Source: Mycobacterium sp. PO1 (GTDB lineage Bacteria > Actinomycetota > Actinomycetes > Mycobacteriales > Mycobacteriaceae). Taken from it: 64,000 bases of DNA. Every line of letters begins with the position of its first letter. Position 1 is the first letter of the stretch. Under the pieces are notes generated by a model. That model had not been told where the DNA came from. It did no database searches and was given only the letters and a program-made list of their open reading frames with translations. This document shows positions 12,173 through 22,674 of this stretch, one piece after another. A program made the translations under genes and the position numbers. Location: positions 1-64,000 of the forward strand of contig NZ_BLTG01000046.1 in the NCBI RefSeq assembly GCF_017312405.1. Reading direction: 5' to 3'.

Positions 12173-13000
12173 GTGACGAGTCCCCATGACCCCAGCGCCT
12201 GGCAGCGGCCCGACGACTCGGGCCGGCCTGCCTCGGCACGGCTGGTGGACCCCGAGGACGACCTGCATTCGCCGAACTTCGGCGGCGACACCGAGACGAC
12301 GGCGATCCCGCGGTACGACACCCCGAAGGCGACCACCGACCAGACACCGTTCGGGCTGATGAACGACCCGGAGCCGCTGCCCTACGTGCAGCCGTCCGCC
12401 GGGCTGGCCCCCGGCGCCTACGGCTCGACCGCGACACCGACCGAGGTCGAGCCGGCCGACCCGGCTCGTTCTGACCGGCGCGGCACCCAGGATCTCGGAT
12501 TGTTGCTGCTGCGGGTGGCGGTCGGGGCGCTGTTCATCGGTCACGGTCTGCAGAACCTGTTCGGCTGGTGGGGTGGCTCCGGGGTGGGCGGGTTCCGCGA
12601 CTACCTCGCCGATCTGGGCTTCCGCTACGCCGACATCCTGGCCTATGTCGCCGCCGGCGGTCAGGTCGCTGCCGGTGTGCTGCTGGTTGTCGGCCTGTTC
12701 ACCCCGGTCGCGGCGGCCGGGGCGCTCGCCTACCTGGTGACCGGCATGCTGGCCGAGGTCGCGGAGGCGCACGACGACGCTCGGCTGTCGGCGTTTCTCA
12801 CCGACGGCCACCAGTACGAGGTGATTCTGCTGTGCGCTGTCGCGGCGATCATCCTGATCGGGCCGGGCCGGTACGGCCTCGACGCCGGGCGGGGCTGGGC
12901 GCGCCGCCCGTTCATCGGTTCGTTCGCGGCACTGGTGTTCGGAATCGGCGCCGGGGTGGCGATCTGGGTGCTTCTCAACGGCACGAACCCCTTGGCGTGA
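12173..13000 (+). CDS. DoxX family membrane protein (Rv3005c-like)
   Basis: A 275-residue protein with a long disordered acidic/Pro N-terminus (about 105 aa) followed by the DoxX four-helix membrane domain: LLLLRVAVGALFIGHGLQN, AAGGQVAAGVLLVVGLFTP, VILLCAVAAIILIGPG and a last helix near the C-terminus. In M. tuberculosis the orthologue joins superoxide dismutase and the sulfurtransferase SseA in a membrane-associated oxidoreductase complex that helps resist oxidative stress; that role is inferred here. GTG start at 12173. The stop codon lies inside the first unit of a tandem palindrome array. Confidence 0.85.
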   Translation: MTSPHDPSAWQRPDDSGRPASARLVDPEDDLHSPNFGGDTETTAIPRYDTPKATTDQTPFGLMNDPEPLPYVQPSAGLAPGAYGSTATPTEVEPADPARSDRRGTQDLGLLLLRVAVGALFIGHGLQNLFGWWGGSGVGGFRDYLADLGFRYADILAYVAAGGQVAAGVLLVVGLFTPVAAAGALAYLVTGMLAEVAEAHDDARLSAFLTDGHQYEVILLCAVAAIILIGPGRYGLDAGRGWARRPFIGSFAALVFGIGAGVAIWVLLNGTNPLA

Positions 13001-13060
13001 CCCACGCCGTGGCTTGATTGGCGTGACCCACGCCGTGCCTCATTGGCGTGACCCACGCCG
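12992..13060. repeat. Triple tandem palindrome TTGGCGTGACCCACGCCG
   Basis: Three copies of an identical 18-bp core begin at 12992, 13018 and 13043 (spacing 26 and 25 bp). Each contains the perfect inverted repeat GGCGTG-ACC-CACGCC, so the transcript of either strand would form three successive 6-bp hairpins. The array fills the gap between the convergent doxX and PH-domain genes, and its first copy supplies the doxX stop codon. Possible bidirectional terminator or protein-binding cluster; there is no T tract. Confidence 0.8.
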
Positions 13061-13066
13061 CGCGGC

Positions 13067-13474
13067 TCACGAGTAGGGGTTGGGGACCCGCCCGTCGCTG
13101 GCAGCGGTCAGCAGCGGCAGCGTCGCGAAGGTCACCGCCGGCAACGGCACCTCTGTGCCGTCGTGCAGGCGGGCCAACGCCCACGCCCGGCGGCCGAACC
13201 GCAGCCCGGCGATGTCGTCCCAGCGGACGGCCCGGCTGCTGAGCAACGTTCGGGCGGTGACGCCGTCGCGGTCGGCGGAGGTGCGGTAGCGCACGATGGC
13301 CACCGACGCGAAGACCGGGATGAGCAGCAGCAACGCCCACCAGGGCGGTCCGGCCAACACGATCGACAACATCGCGAACGCGAGTATCAACACCGCGATG
13401 TGTGCCATCGGCGAGATCTTGATGACGACCGGCGTCGACTCTGGCGCCGAACCAGACGCCGAGGGGGTGTCCAT
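13067..13474 (-). CDS. PH domain-containing membrane protein (CFP6-like)
   Basis: A 135-residue protein with two adjacent transmembrane helices (about residues 24-62, AHIAVLILAFAMLSIVLAG and LLLLIPVFASVAIV) and a cytosolic bacterial PH-type domain containing TARTLLSSRAVRWDDIAGLR and LPAVTFATLPLLTAASDGR. It corresponds to M. tuberculosis CFP6 (Rv3004). The ATG at 13474 is used; an internal Met 22 codons later fits the shorter M. tuberculosis form and is an alternative. Function is unknown. Confidence 0.8.
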   Translation of the reverse strand: MDTPSASGSAPESTPVVIKISPMAHIAVLILAFAMLSIVLAGPPWWALLLLIPVFASVAIVRYRTSADRDGVTARTLLSSRAVRWDDIAGLRFGRRAWALARLHDGTEVPLPAVTFATLPLLTAASDGRVPNPYS

Positions 13475-13523
13475 GGCGCCATCATCCCATCGGGGCGGGC
13501 CGCCCCGGCACGCCGGGCGAATT

Positions 13524-13553
13524 TGACCTTTCGCCAGTTCGGAAGCTACCGTC
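13524..13553 (+). promoter_or_regulatory. Predicted promoter of the ilvBNC leader
   Basis: TTGACC (13524-13529) and TACCGT (13548-13553) resemble sigma-A -35 and -10 (TANNNT) boxes with an 18-bp spacer. Transcription would begin about 7 bp downstream, at or next to the ATG of the leader peptide (13561), giving a leaderless mRNA, which is common in mycobacteria. Confidence 0.55.
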
Positions 13554-13560
13554 GTGGCTT

Positions 13561-13632
13561 ATGTGGACCACCCCGGGACTGGTAGTAATTGGGTTGCGCG
13601 TTGATGCCGCGCTGGCCCTCACCCGGGTATAG
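13561..13632 (+). CDS. ilvB leader peptide (branched-chain amino-acid attenuator)
   Basis: A 23-codon reading frame, ATG to TAG, whose product starts MWTTPGLVVIGL and ends ALALTRV. Nine of 23 residues are Leu, Val or Ile, including the consecutive LVVI run. It precedes a long RNA pairing and a terminator hairpin upstream of ilvB. This is the layout of a transcription attenuator in which ribosome stalling at Leu/Val/Ile codons controls readthrough. Comparable leader peptides precede ilvBNC in Corynebacterium. It has no ribosome-binding site but sits at the expected transcription start, so translation is probably leaderless. Confidence 0.8.
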   Translation: MWTTPGLVVIGLRVDAALALTRV

Positions 13633-13690
13633 CCACCACAGCATCGACGCGCAACCCTCGTTCAGCCGCCGGGCTGACGGGGGTTTTTTC
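13591..13690 (+). promoter_or_regulatory. ilvBNC transcription attenuator
   Basis: The segment 13591-13607 pairs with 13641-13657 over 17 bp (one G-U) as a strong stem spanning the second half of the leader peptide. A short terminator hairpin follows at 13662-13677 with a run of six T at 13684-13689. CCC at 13655-13657 could instead pair with GGG near 13680, so the structures may be linked. A ribosome stalled at the LVVI codons (13579-13590) would sit at the edge of the 17-bp stem and change which structure forms. Pairings were read by eye, not folded. Confidence 0.7.
13662..13690 (+). terminator. Intrinsic terminator of the ilvB attenuator
   Basis: TCAGCC (13662-13667) and GGCTGA (13672-13677) form a 6-bp stem with a GCCG loop, extendable by CG/CG with one bulge, followed by GGGGG and TTTTTT. 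It lies 40 bp upstream of the ilvB start codon, so without antitermination it would stop the transcript. Confidence 0.75.
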
Positions 13691-13729
13691 TTGCCCGATT
13701 GACAACAGACACAAGAGACCGAGGACATC

Positions 13730-15588
13730 GTGAGCGCACCCACCACGCGAGCACCCGAACAGTCGGAGATGCCGGCCAACGGCGGTCACCTCCCCACCGG
13801 CGCGAAGGCCACCCCTGCGCAGCCGAAACGGATTGCCCCGCAGCAGATGACCGGAGCCCAGGCGGTGATCCGCTCGCTCGAGGAGCTCGACGTCGACGTC
13901 GTCTTCGGTATCCCCGGCGGCGCGGTGCTGCCGGTCTACGACCCGCTGTTCGACTCCGACAAACTGCGTCACGTGCTGGTGCGCCACGAGCAGGGTGGCG
14001 GTCACGCCGCCAGCGGGTACGCCCACGCCACCGGCCGGGTCGGGGTCTGTATGGCGACCTCGGGTCCCGGGGCCACGAACCTGGTGACACCGCTGGCCGA
14101 CGCCTACATGGATTCGATCCCGGTGGTCGCGATCACCGGACAGGTCGGGCGCGCTCTGATCGGCACCGACGCGTTTCAGGAAGCCGACATCTCCGGGATC
14201 ACGATGCCGATCACCAAGCACAACTTCCTGGTGCGCAACGGAGATGACATCGCCCGCGTCATCGCCGAGGCGTTCCACATCGCCGCCAGCGGACGTCCCG
14301 GACCCGTTCTCGTCGACATCCCCAAGGACGTGCTGCAGGGTCAGTGCACGTTCGCCTGGCCGCCGCAGTTCGAGCTGCCCGGTTACAAGCCCAACACCAA
14401 ACCGCACAACCGTCAGATCCGCGAGGCGGCCAAGCTGATCGCCGAGGCGCGCAAGCCGGTGCTCTACGTCGGTGGCGGCGTCATCCGCGGTGAGGCGACC
14501 GACCAGCTGCTCGACCTGGCCGAGCTGACCGGTATCCCGGTGGTGACCACCCTGATGGCCCGGGGCGCGTTCCCGGACAGCCACCCGCAGCACATGGGCA
14601 TGCCCGGCATGCACGGCACCGTCTCAGCGGTGGCGGCCCTGCAACGCAGTGACCTGCTGATCGCGCTGGGCACCCGGTTCGACGACCGGGTCACCGGAAA
14701 GCTGGATTCGTTCGCGCCCGAGGCGAAAGTCATCCACGCCGACATCGACCCCGCCGAGATCGGCAAGAACCGGCACGCCGACGTGCCGATCGTGGGCGAC
14801 GTCAAGGCCGTCATCACCGACCTGATCGAGGCGCTGCGCCGCGACGGCACGCTGGGCACCCTGAAGACCGACAACTGGTGGGAGTACCTGCGCAACGTGC
14901 AGTCGACCTACCCGTTGAGCTACGGCCCGCAGAGCGACGGCAGCTTGTCACCGGAGTTCGTCATCGAGTCGCTGGGCAAGATCGCCGGACCTGACGCGGT
15001 GTACGTCGCCGGGGTGGGCCAGCACCAGATGTGGGCCGCGCAGTTCATCTCCTATGAGAAGCCGAAGACGTGGCTGAACTCGGGCGGCCTGGGAACCATG
15101 GGTTACGCGGTGCCCGCGGCGATGGGTGCGAAGATGGGCTGCCCGGACACCGAGGTGTGGGCCATCGACGGGGACGGCTGCTTCCAGATGACCAACCAGG
15201 AGCTGGCCACCTGTGCGATCGAGGGTGTCCCCATCAAGGTGGCCCTGATCAACAACGGCAACCTGGGCATGGTCCGGCAGTGGCAGACATTGTTCTACGA
15301 GGAGCGGTACAGCCAAACGGATCTGGCCACGCATTCGCGGCGCATCCCCGATTTCGTCAAGCTCGCCGAAGCGCTGGGTTGTGTGGGTCTGCGCTGCGAG
15401 CGCGCCGAGGACGTGGCCGAGGTGATCGCTCAGGCCCGCGCGATCACCGACCGCCCGGTGGTGATCGACTTCATCGTCGGCGCGGACGCCCAGGTGTGGC
15501 CGATGGTGGCCGCCGGCACCAGCAACGACGAGATTCAGGCGGCGCGTGGCATCCGGCCACTGTTCGACGACCCGGAAGAGGGACACGC

Positions 15589-15592
<4 letters not shown>
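13730..15592 (+). CDS. ilvB: Acetolactate synthase large (catalytic) subunit
   Basis: Thiamine-diphosphate enzyme that condenses pyruvate with pyruvate or 2-ketobutyrate, the first common step to valine, leucine and isoleucine. The 620-residue product has a disordered N-terminus of about 40 aa, the catalytic-glutamate region [15 protein letters not shown], the FAD-binding central domain, and the ThDP signature beginning [12 protein letters not shown] and ending [16 protein letters not shown] at 13730 with GAGG upstream. It forms an operon with ilvN (4-bp ATGA overlap) and ilvC, controlled by the attenuator upstream. Confidence 0.97.
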
Positions 15593-17167
<1,575 letters not shown>

Positions 17168-17183
17168 GTTTCGCGGACGAGAA

Positions 17184-17223
17184 TTCCCGGTCGTCGATCC
17201 GATGAGGATGGCGACCGGGATTT
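17184..17223 (+). terminator. Probable terminator after ilvC
   Basis: TTCCCGGTCG (17184-17193) and CGACCGGGA (17212-17220) pair across a loop of about 18 bases and are followed by TTTCTCTTTC. It marks the end of the ilvBNC operon. Confidence 0.6.
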
Positions 17224-17266
17224 CTCTTTCGCGGTGCCGGTGCCGCGGTCGGTACTCTCGGTGGAC

Positions 17267-17893
17267 ATGACGGGCGCACAGACGCCGGGTGAGCGGCTCC
17301 TCGCCCGCGCGGGCGGATTCCGCGGGCTGGTGTACACATCGCTTCCGGTGGTCACGTTCGCCGCCGCCAACGCGCTCGCCGGGCTGGGCCCCGCCCTGAT
17401 CGCGGCGCTGGGCGCGGCGGCGGTGGTGCTGGTTTGGCAACTGCTGCAGCGCGAATCGGCCCGACCGGCGCTGCTGGGATTCGCCGGCGTCGCGGTGGGG
17501 GCGGCCTTCGCCTTGGTCACCGGCCGAGCCAAGGACTTCTACCTTCCGGGAATCTGGATGTATCTGGCCCTGGCCGTGGTGTTCACCGGCTCGGTACTGG
17601 TCGGGCGCCCCGTGGTCGGCGTGGTGTGGGCGTGGATCACCGGCCGTGACGACAGCTGGCGTCGGGTCCGGCGCGTGCGGCTGGCCTTCGATCTGGTGAC
17701 GCTGGGCATGGCGGCCATCTCGGCCACCCGGTTCGCGGTGCAGTACCACCTCTATGCGACGAATCAGGAGGGGATGCTCGCCGTGGCGCGCATCGCGATG
17801 GGCTGGCCGGTGCTGCTGGTGACCTCGCCGGTGCTCTATTTCGTCATTCGCTCGGCGATGAGGGCGATGCCGCGCACCGGCGACGGAACCTAG
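17267..17893 (+). CDS. DUF3159 multi-pass membrane protein
   Basis: A 208-residue integral membrane protein with about five to six hydrophobic helices (for instance ALIAALGAAAVVLVWQLLQ, WMYLALAVVFTGSVLVGRPV and VLLVTSPVLYFVI) and charged loops with GRAKDFYLPG and GRDDSWRRVRRVR, the pattern of DUF3159 actinobacterial proteins (Rv3000 position). No function is known. ATG at 17267; GTG at 17261 is an alternative. Its stop shares the tetranucleotide CTAG with the stop of the convergent wrbA-like gene. Confidence 0.78.
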   Translation: MTGAQTPGERLLARAGGFRGLVYTSLPVVTFAAANALAGLGPALIAALGAAAVVLVWQLLQRESARPALLGFAGVAVGAAFALVTGRAKDFYLPGIWMYLALAVVFTGSVLVGRPVVGVVWAWITGRDDSWRRVRRVRLAFDLVTLGMAAISATRFAVQYHLYATNQEGMLAVARIAMGWPVLLVTSPVLYFVIRSAMRAMPRTGDGT

Positions 17894-18486
17894 GAGAGTC
17901 GTTCGGCGACCGTCACCACTCTGCGGGCCAGGTGGTCGAGCGCGTCCAGCGTGGCGTCGTCGAGTTCGTTGCGGTTTTCCGGTCCGGTGACATGGCCGAC
18001 GCCGTACGGGTTTCCGTCGGCGAACTTCACGCCGTCGGTGTAACCGGGCGGTACGAGGATGCCCCCGAAGTGCATCAGCGAGACATAGAGGGTGATCAGC
18101 GTGGTCTCCTGCCCTCCGTGCGCGGTTTGCGACGAGGTGAACGCCGCGTACACCTTGTCGGCCAGCTGGCCCTTGGCCCAGAGCCCGCCCAACGAGTCGA
18201 TGAACGCCCGAAACTGAGAGGCGGCGTTGCCGAACCGCGTCGGTGTGCCGAAGATCACCGCGTCGGCCCACACGATGTCGTCACCGCTGGCGGCAGGAAG
18301 GTCCTTGGTCGCTTCGTAATTGGCTGTCCACGCGGAGTTCGACGCGAACGACTCCGGGTCGCGGGTCTCGGCGATGTGGCGCAGCCGCACCTCGGCCCCG
18401 GCGGTCTCCGCGGTCGCGGCCACCCGGTTGGCCATCGCGGTGCCGTGACCGGTCGCGGAGTAGTAGATGACTGCCAATTTGGTCAT
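17890..18486 (-). CDS. wrbA: NAD(P)H:quinone oxidoreductase, WrbA family
   Basis: FMN-dependent flavodoxin-like enzyme (198 aa) that reduces quinones by two electrons. The FMN phosphate loop is YYSATGHGTAMANRVA, followed by the conserved DAVIFGTPTRFGNAASQFRAF and the loop SQTAHGGQETTLITLY. The start is ATG at 18486. It overlaps the convergent DUF3159 gene by 4 bp at the stops. It lies 10 bp downstream of the FAD oxidoreductase gene, so the two probably form an operon. It replaces lppY, which occupies this place in M. tuberculosis. Confidence 0.88.
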   Translation of the reverse strand: MTKLAVIYYSATGHGTAMANRVAATAETAGAEVRLRHIAETRDPESFASNSAWTANYEATKDLPAASGDDIVWADAVIFGTPTRFGNAASQFRAFIDSLGGLWAKGQLADKVYAAFTSSQTAHGGQETTLITLYVSLMHFGGILVPPGYTDGVKFADGNPYGVGHVTGPENRNELDDATLDALDHLARRVVTVAERLS

Positions 18487-18496
18487 GGCTGCGAGC

Positions 18497-19951
18497 CTAC
18501 CGAGCCAGCGAGGGCAGGTCGCGGATGCCGAATTCCTTGCGCAGCACGGTGCGCGCGGCGTAGTAACCCGCCATGCCGTGCACACCGCCACCCGGTGGCG
18601 TCGCCGACGAACACAGGTAGGCCCCGGGGATCGGCGTCGACCACGGATTCCACCGCACCGCGGGCCCGGTCAGCGCGCTGAGCATGTTGTTGCCGCCGAC
18701 CCCGATGTCGCCGCCCACCAGGTTGGCGTTGTGGTCGGACAGCCGAGCGGCAGGCACGCTGCGGACCCCGACGACCAGATCCCGGAAGCCGGGTGCGAAC
18801 CGTTCGAACACACCGCTGACGGTCTCGGCCATGTCGACCGTCGACCCGGCGGGGACGTGCGCGTAGGCCCACAGCGGTCGCCGGCCCTGCGCATCGACCC
18901 GGCCGGGATCGGTCAGATGGGGCAGCGCGGCGAGCACCATCGGCCACTCGGCGTGGCGTCCTGCGGCGATCTCGCGTTCGGCCAGCGCCATCGTGGCTCG
19001 GTCGCCGCCCAGATGAAGCGTCGGAGCGTCGGCCAGACGTTCATCGAGCCATGGGATCTCACCGGAGAGCACGAAATCGACCTTGGCCACCCCGGGGCCG
19101 TACTTGTAGCGCAACAGTGTCCTGGCATAGCGCGGCGGCAACCGGTCTCCGTAGATGCGCAGCAAGGCGGTGGGTGCGGTGTCGTAGAGCACCACCCCCG
19201 GTGGTGGACCGGTCACCTCCTCACCGAGGACCAGTTCGCCACCGTGCGCACGGAGGTCGGTCAGGAGGGCGTCGGGAATCGCCTGCGAGCCGCCCACCGG
19301 AATCGGCCACCCGACCGTGTGCGCCAACGTGGCGAGCATCAATCCCGCGCCGGCCGACACCAACGACGGCATCTGCGAAATCGTGTGGGCCGCAACCCCG
19401 GTGAACAGTGCGCGGGCATCCTCCCCACGCAGACTGCGCCAGGCGGGACTGCCCTGGGCCAGCAGGCGCGGGGCGACGCGCGCCGCCGCCGGGATGCTCG
19501 GGGGAATCGAGCGCTTGTCGCCGAGTAGCAGTCCCACCACGCCATCGCAGTCGGCGGCCAGCGGTCCGAGCAGGCTGCGCCACGACGCGCCCTCGTCCAG
19601 TTCGGCGCAGGTGCGGTCGATGTCGCGGTACCCGATCGCCGCCGGCCGGCCGGGCAGGGGATTGCCGTAGGACACCTCCGGTGAGGTGAGGGTGACGCCG
19701 CGGGAGCGCAGATCGAAGGCCGAGAAGAACGGCGACGCGAGGGCCAGCGGATGCACCGCCGAACAGATGTCGTGGCTCACCCCGCTGAACTCCGGGTCGG
19801 GCAGGGTCCGGGCCCCGCCCCCCGCGGTGGACTGCGCCTCGATCACGCGCACCGACAGACCGGCCCTGGCGCAGATCACCGCGGCGGCCAACCCGTTGGG
19901 GCCACTGCCGACGACGGTGACATCGACGCTCGAATCATTCCCGCCCACCAC
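18497..19951 (-). CDS. FAD-dependent oxidoreductase, phytoene-desaturase-like (Rv2997-like)
   Basis: A 484-residue protein with the N-terminal dinucleotide-binding motif VVGSGPNGLAAAVICARAGL followed by EAQSTAGGGARTL, and a C-terminal FAD-domain signature CSSATPPGGGVHGMAGYYAA. This matches the CrtI/PYROXD2-type NAD(P)/FAD oxidoreductases. No carotenoid gene neighbours are present, so the substrate is unknown. The start is one of two consecutive GTG codons (19951 or 19948). It is divergent from serA with only 32 bp between start codons, so promoters overlap. Confidence 0.82.
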   Translation of the reverse strand: MVGGNDSSVDVTVVGSGPNGLAAAVICARAGLSVRVIEAQSTAGGGARTLPDPEFSGVSHDICSAVHPLALASPFFSAFDLRSRGVTLTSPEVSYGNPLPGRPAAIGYRDIDRTCAELDEGASWRSLLGPLAADCDGVVGLLLGDKRSIPPSIPAAARVAPRLLAQGSPAWRSLRGEDARALFTGVAAHTISQMPSLVSAGAGLMLATLAHTVGWPIPVGGSQAIPDALLTDLRAHGGELVLGEEVTGPPPGVVLYDTAPTALLRIYGDRLPPRYARTLLRYKYGPGVAKVDFVLSGEIPWLDERLADAPTLHLGGDRATMALAEREIAAGRHAEWPMVLAALPHLTDPGRVDAQGRRPLWAYAHVPAGSTVDMAETVSGVFERFAPGFRDLVVGVRSVPAARLSDHNANLVGGDIGVGGNNMLSALTGPAVRWNPWSTPIPGAYLCSSATPPGGGVHGMAGYYAARTVLRKEFGIRDLPSLAR

Positions 19952-19983
19952 CCGGTTATAGCAGCCCGTTAGGCTGAAGCCTC

Positions 19984-21579
19984 GTGAGTCTGCCTGTGGT
20001 ACTGATAGCCGACAAGCTGGCCGCCTCGACCGTGGAAGCCCTGGGTGACCAGGTGGATGTCCGCTGGGTCGACGGCCCCGACCGGGAGAAGCTCCTCGCC
20101 GCGGTGGTGGACGCCGACGCCCTGCTGGTGCGTTCGGCCACCACCGTCGACGCCGAGGTGTTGGCCGCCGCCCCACGGCTGAAGATCGTCGCCCGCGCCG
20201 GCGTCGGTCTCGACAACGTCGACGTCGAGGCGGCGACCGCGCGTGGTGTGCTGGTCGTCAACGCCCCGACCTCCAACATCCACAGCGCGGCCGAGCACGC
20301 CGTGGCGCTGATGCTGGCCGCCGCCCGGCAGATCCCCGCCGCCGACGCCACCTTGCGGGAACACACCTGGAAGCGGTCGTCGTTCTCGGGTACCGAGATC
20401 TTCGGCAAGACGGTCGGCGTGGTGGGCCTGGGCCGGATCGGTCAGCTGGTGGCCCAGCGGTTGGCGGCATTCGGGGCGCACATCGTCGCCTACGACCCCT
20501 ACGTGTCGCACGCGCTCGCCGCGCAGCTGGGCATCGAGTTGCTCACGCTCGACGACCTGCTCGGTCGCGCCGACTTCATCTCGGTGCACCTGCCCAAGAC
20601 CAAGGAGACGGCGGGTCTGATCGGCAAGGAGGCGCTGGGCAAGACCAAACCCGGCGCGATCATCGTCAACGCCGCCCGGGGTGGACTGATCGACGAGCAG
20701 GCGCTGGCCGAGGCCATCACCAGCGGACATGTCCGCGGGGCCGGCCTGGATGTCTTTGCCACCGAACCGTGCACCGACAGCCCGCTGTTCGAACTGCCGC
20801 AGGTCGTGGTGACGCCGCACCTGGGTGCATCGACCGCCGAGGCACAGGATCGCGCGGGCACCGACGTCGCCGCCAGCGTCAAGCTGGCCCTGGCCGGGGA
20901 GTTCGTGCCCGACGCGGTCAACGTCGGCGGCGGTGCCGTCGGTGAGGAGGTCGCGCCGTGGCTCGACCTGGTGCGCAAGCTGGGTCTGCTGGCCGGGGTG
21001 CTCTCGCCCGAACTGCCCGTGTCGCTGGCGGTCAATGTCTGCGGTGAGCTGGCCGCGGGCGGACCCGGTGAGGTCGAGGTGCTGCGGCTGTCTGCGCTGC
21101 GCGGGCTGTTCTCGGCGGTGATCGAGGACCCGGTGACGTTCGTCAACGCGCCGGCGTTGGCCGCCGAGCGGGGCGTCGAGGCCTCGATCTCAACCCAGTC
21201 GGAAAGCCCCAACCACCGCAGCGTGGTCGACGTGCGGGCGGTGGGCGCCGACGGCGTGACGGTCAACGTCGCCGGCGCGCTGTCGGGTCCCCAGATGGTG
21301 GAGAAGGTCGTCCAGATCAACGGACGCAACCTGGACCTGCGCGCCGAGGGCGTCAATCTGATCATCAACTACGACGACCAGCCGGGTGCGCTGGGCAAGA
21401 TCGGCACGCTGCTCGGCGGCGCCGGCGCCAACATCCTCGCCGCACAGTTGAGTCAGGACGCCGACGGGGAGGGCGCCACGGTCATGCTGCGCCTGGATCG
21501 CCCGGTGCCCGCCGACGTGCTCGCCGCGATCGGTCGCGACGTGGCCGCGGTGACGCTGGAAGTGGTGGATCTGTCATGA
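19984..21579 (+). CDS. serA: D-3-phosphoglycerate dehydrogenase
   Basis: First enzyme of serine synthesis, oxidising 3-phosphoglycerate with NAD+. The 531-residue long (type 1) form has a substrate domain ([15 protein letters not shown]), a NAD-binding domain ([20 protein letters not shown]), the catalytic His region [15 protein letters not shown], an intervening ASB domain (about residues 320-450) and a C-terminal ACT domain ([17 protein letters not shown]) that senses serine. GTG start at 19984. The stop overlaps the leuB start by 4 bp, an operon typical of mycobacteria. Confidence 0.96.
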   Translation: MSLPVVLIADKLAASTVEALGDQVDVRWVDGPDREKLLAAVVDADALLVRSATTVDAEVLAAAPRLKIVARAGVGLDNVDVEAATARGVLVVNAPTSNIHSAAEHAVALMLAAARQIPAADATLREHTWKRSSFSGTEIFGKTVGVVGLGRIGQLVAQRLAAFGAHIVAYDPYVSHALAAQLGIELLTLDDLLGRADFISVHLPKTKETAGLIGKEALGKTKPGAIIVNAARGGLIDEQALAEAITSGHVRGAGLDVFATEPCTDSPLFELPQVVVTPHLGASTAEAQDRAGTDVAASVKLALAGEFVPDAVNVGGGAVGEEVAPWLDLVRKLGLLAGVLSPELPVSLAVNVCGELAAGGPGEVEVLRLSALRGLFSAVIEDPVTFVNAPALAAERGVEASISTQSESPNHRSVVDVRAVGADGVTVNVAGALSGPQMVEKVVQINGRNLDLRAEGVNLIINYDDQPGALGKIGTLLGGAGANILAAQLSQDADGEGATVMLRLDRPVPADVLAAIGRDVAAVTLEVVDLS

Positions 21580-22598
21580 CCGCAGCGATGAGGCTGGGTG
21601 TGATCGCCGGTGACGGTATCGGCCCGGAAGTGGTCGGCGAGGCGCTCAAGGTCCTCGATGCGGTGTTCCCCGGAGTGGAGAAGACCGAGTACGAGCTGGG
21701 CGCGCGGCTGTATCACCGTACCGGCGAGGTGCTGCCGGACTCGGTGCTCGAGGAGATCAAAGGCCAGGACGCGATCCTGCTGGGCGCCATCGGTGACCCG
21801 TCGGTGCCCAGCGGGCTGCTGGAGCGGGGGCTGCTGCTGCGGATCCGCTTCGAGCTCGACCACCACATCAACCTGCGGCCCGGGCGGCTCTACCCGGGAG
21901 TGGTCAGTCCGCTGGCCGGTGACCCCGAGATCGATTTCGTGGTCGTGCGGGAGGGCACCGAAGGTCCCTACACCGGCAACGGCGGGGCCATCCGGGTCGA
22001 CACCCCGCACGAGATCGCGACCGAGGTCAGCGTCAACACCGCTTACGGGGTGCGGCGCGTGGTGCAGGACGCCTTCGGCCGCGCCCAGCAGCGCCGCAAG
22101 CATCTGACCCTGGTGCACAAGAACAACGTGCTGACATACGCGGGTTCGCTGTGGTGGCGCACCGTGCAGGCGGTGGCCGCGGAATACCCCGACGTCGAGG
22201 TGGCTTACCAGCACGTCGATGCCGCCACGATCCACATGGTCACCGACCCGGGCCGGTTCGACGTCATCGTCACCGACAACCTGTTCGGCGACATCATCAC
22301 CGACCTCGCCGCCGCGGTGTGCGGCGGCATCGGTCTTGCGGCCAGCGGCAACATCGATGCCACCCGCATCAATCCGTCGATGTTCGAGCCGGTGCACGGC
22401 AGCGCGCCGGACATCGCCGGACAGGGCGTCGCCGACCCGACCGCGGCGATCATGTCGGTCGCGTTGCTGTTGGCGCACGTCGGCGAACTGGAGGCGGCCG
22501 CCAAGGTGGACCGGGCCGTGGAGGACCACCTGGCCACCCGCGGAGACGCCCGGTCGACCACCTCCGAGGTCGGCCAGCGCATCCTGGACCGGCTCTGA
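21576..22598 (+). CDS. leuB: 3-isopropylmalate dehydrogenase
   Basis: Oxidative decarboxylation of 3-isopropylmalate in leucine synthesis. The 340-residue enzyme shows [17 protein letters not shown], the substrate arginines in [32 protein letters not shown] and the Mg/NAD-binding segment [22 protein letters not shown] at 21576 overlaps the serA stop; an internal ATG at 21588 ([10 protein letters not shown]) is possible. Other leucine genes (leuCD) lie 6 kb away under separate control. Confidence 0.96.
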   Translation: MTAAMRLGVIAGDGIGPEVVGEALKVLDAVFPGVEKTEYELGARLYHRTGEVLPDSVLEEIKGQDAILLGAIGDPSVPSGLLERGLLLRIRFELDHHINLRPGRLYPGVVSPLAGDPEIDFVVVREGTEGPYTGNGGAIRVDTPHEIATEVSVNTAYGVRRVVQDAFGRAQQRRKHLTLVHKNNVLTYAGSLWWRTVQAVAAEYPDVEVAYQHVDAATIHMVTDPGRFDVIVTDNLFGDIITDLAAAVCGGIGLAASGNIDATRINPSMFEPVHGSAPDIAGQGVADPTAAIMSVALLLAHVGELEAAAKVDRAVEDHLATRGDARSTTSEVGQRILDRL

Positions 22599-22674
22599 GG
22601 CGCGGGCGATAGCGACGATCGCGACGCTGAGTCGGCAGTGCCGGCTGTTCGTCGTCGGCTCGTCGCTGTTCGCC

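Noticed and set aside
12992..13060. Possible CRISPR array
   Set aside because: The repeats are 18 bp with only 7-8 bp between them, each is itself a palindrome, and no cas gene is present.
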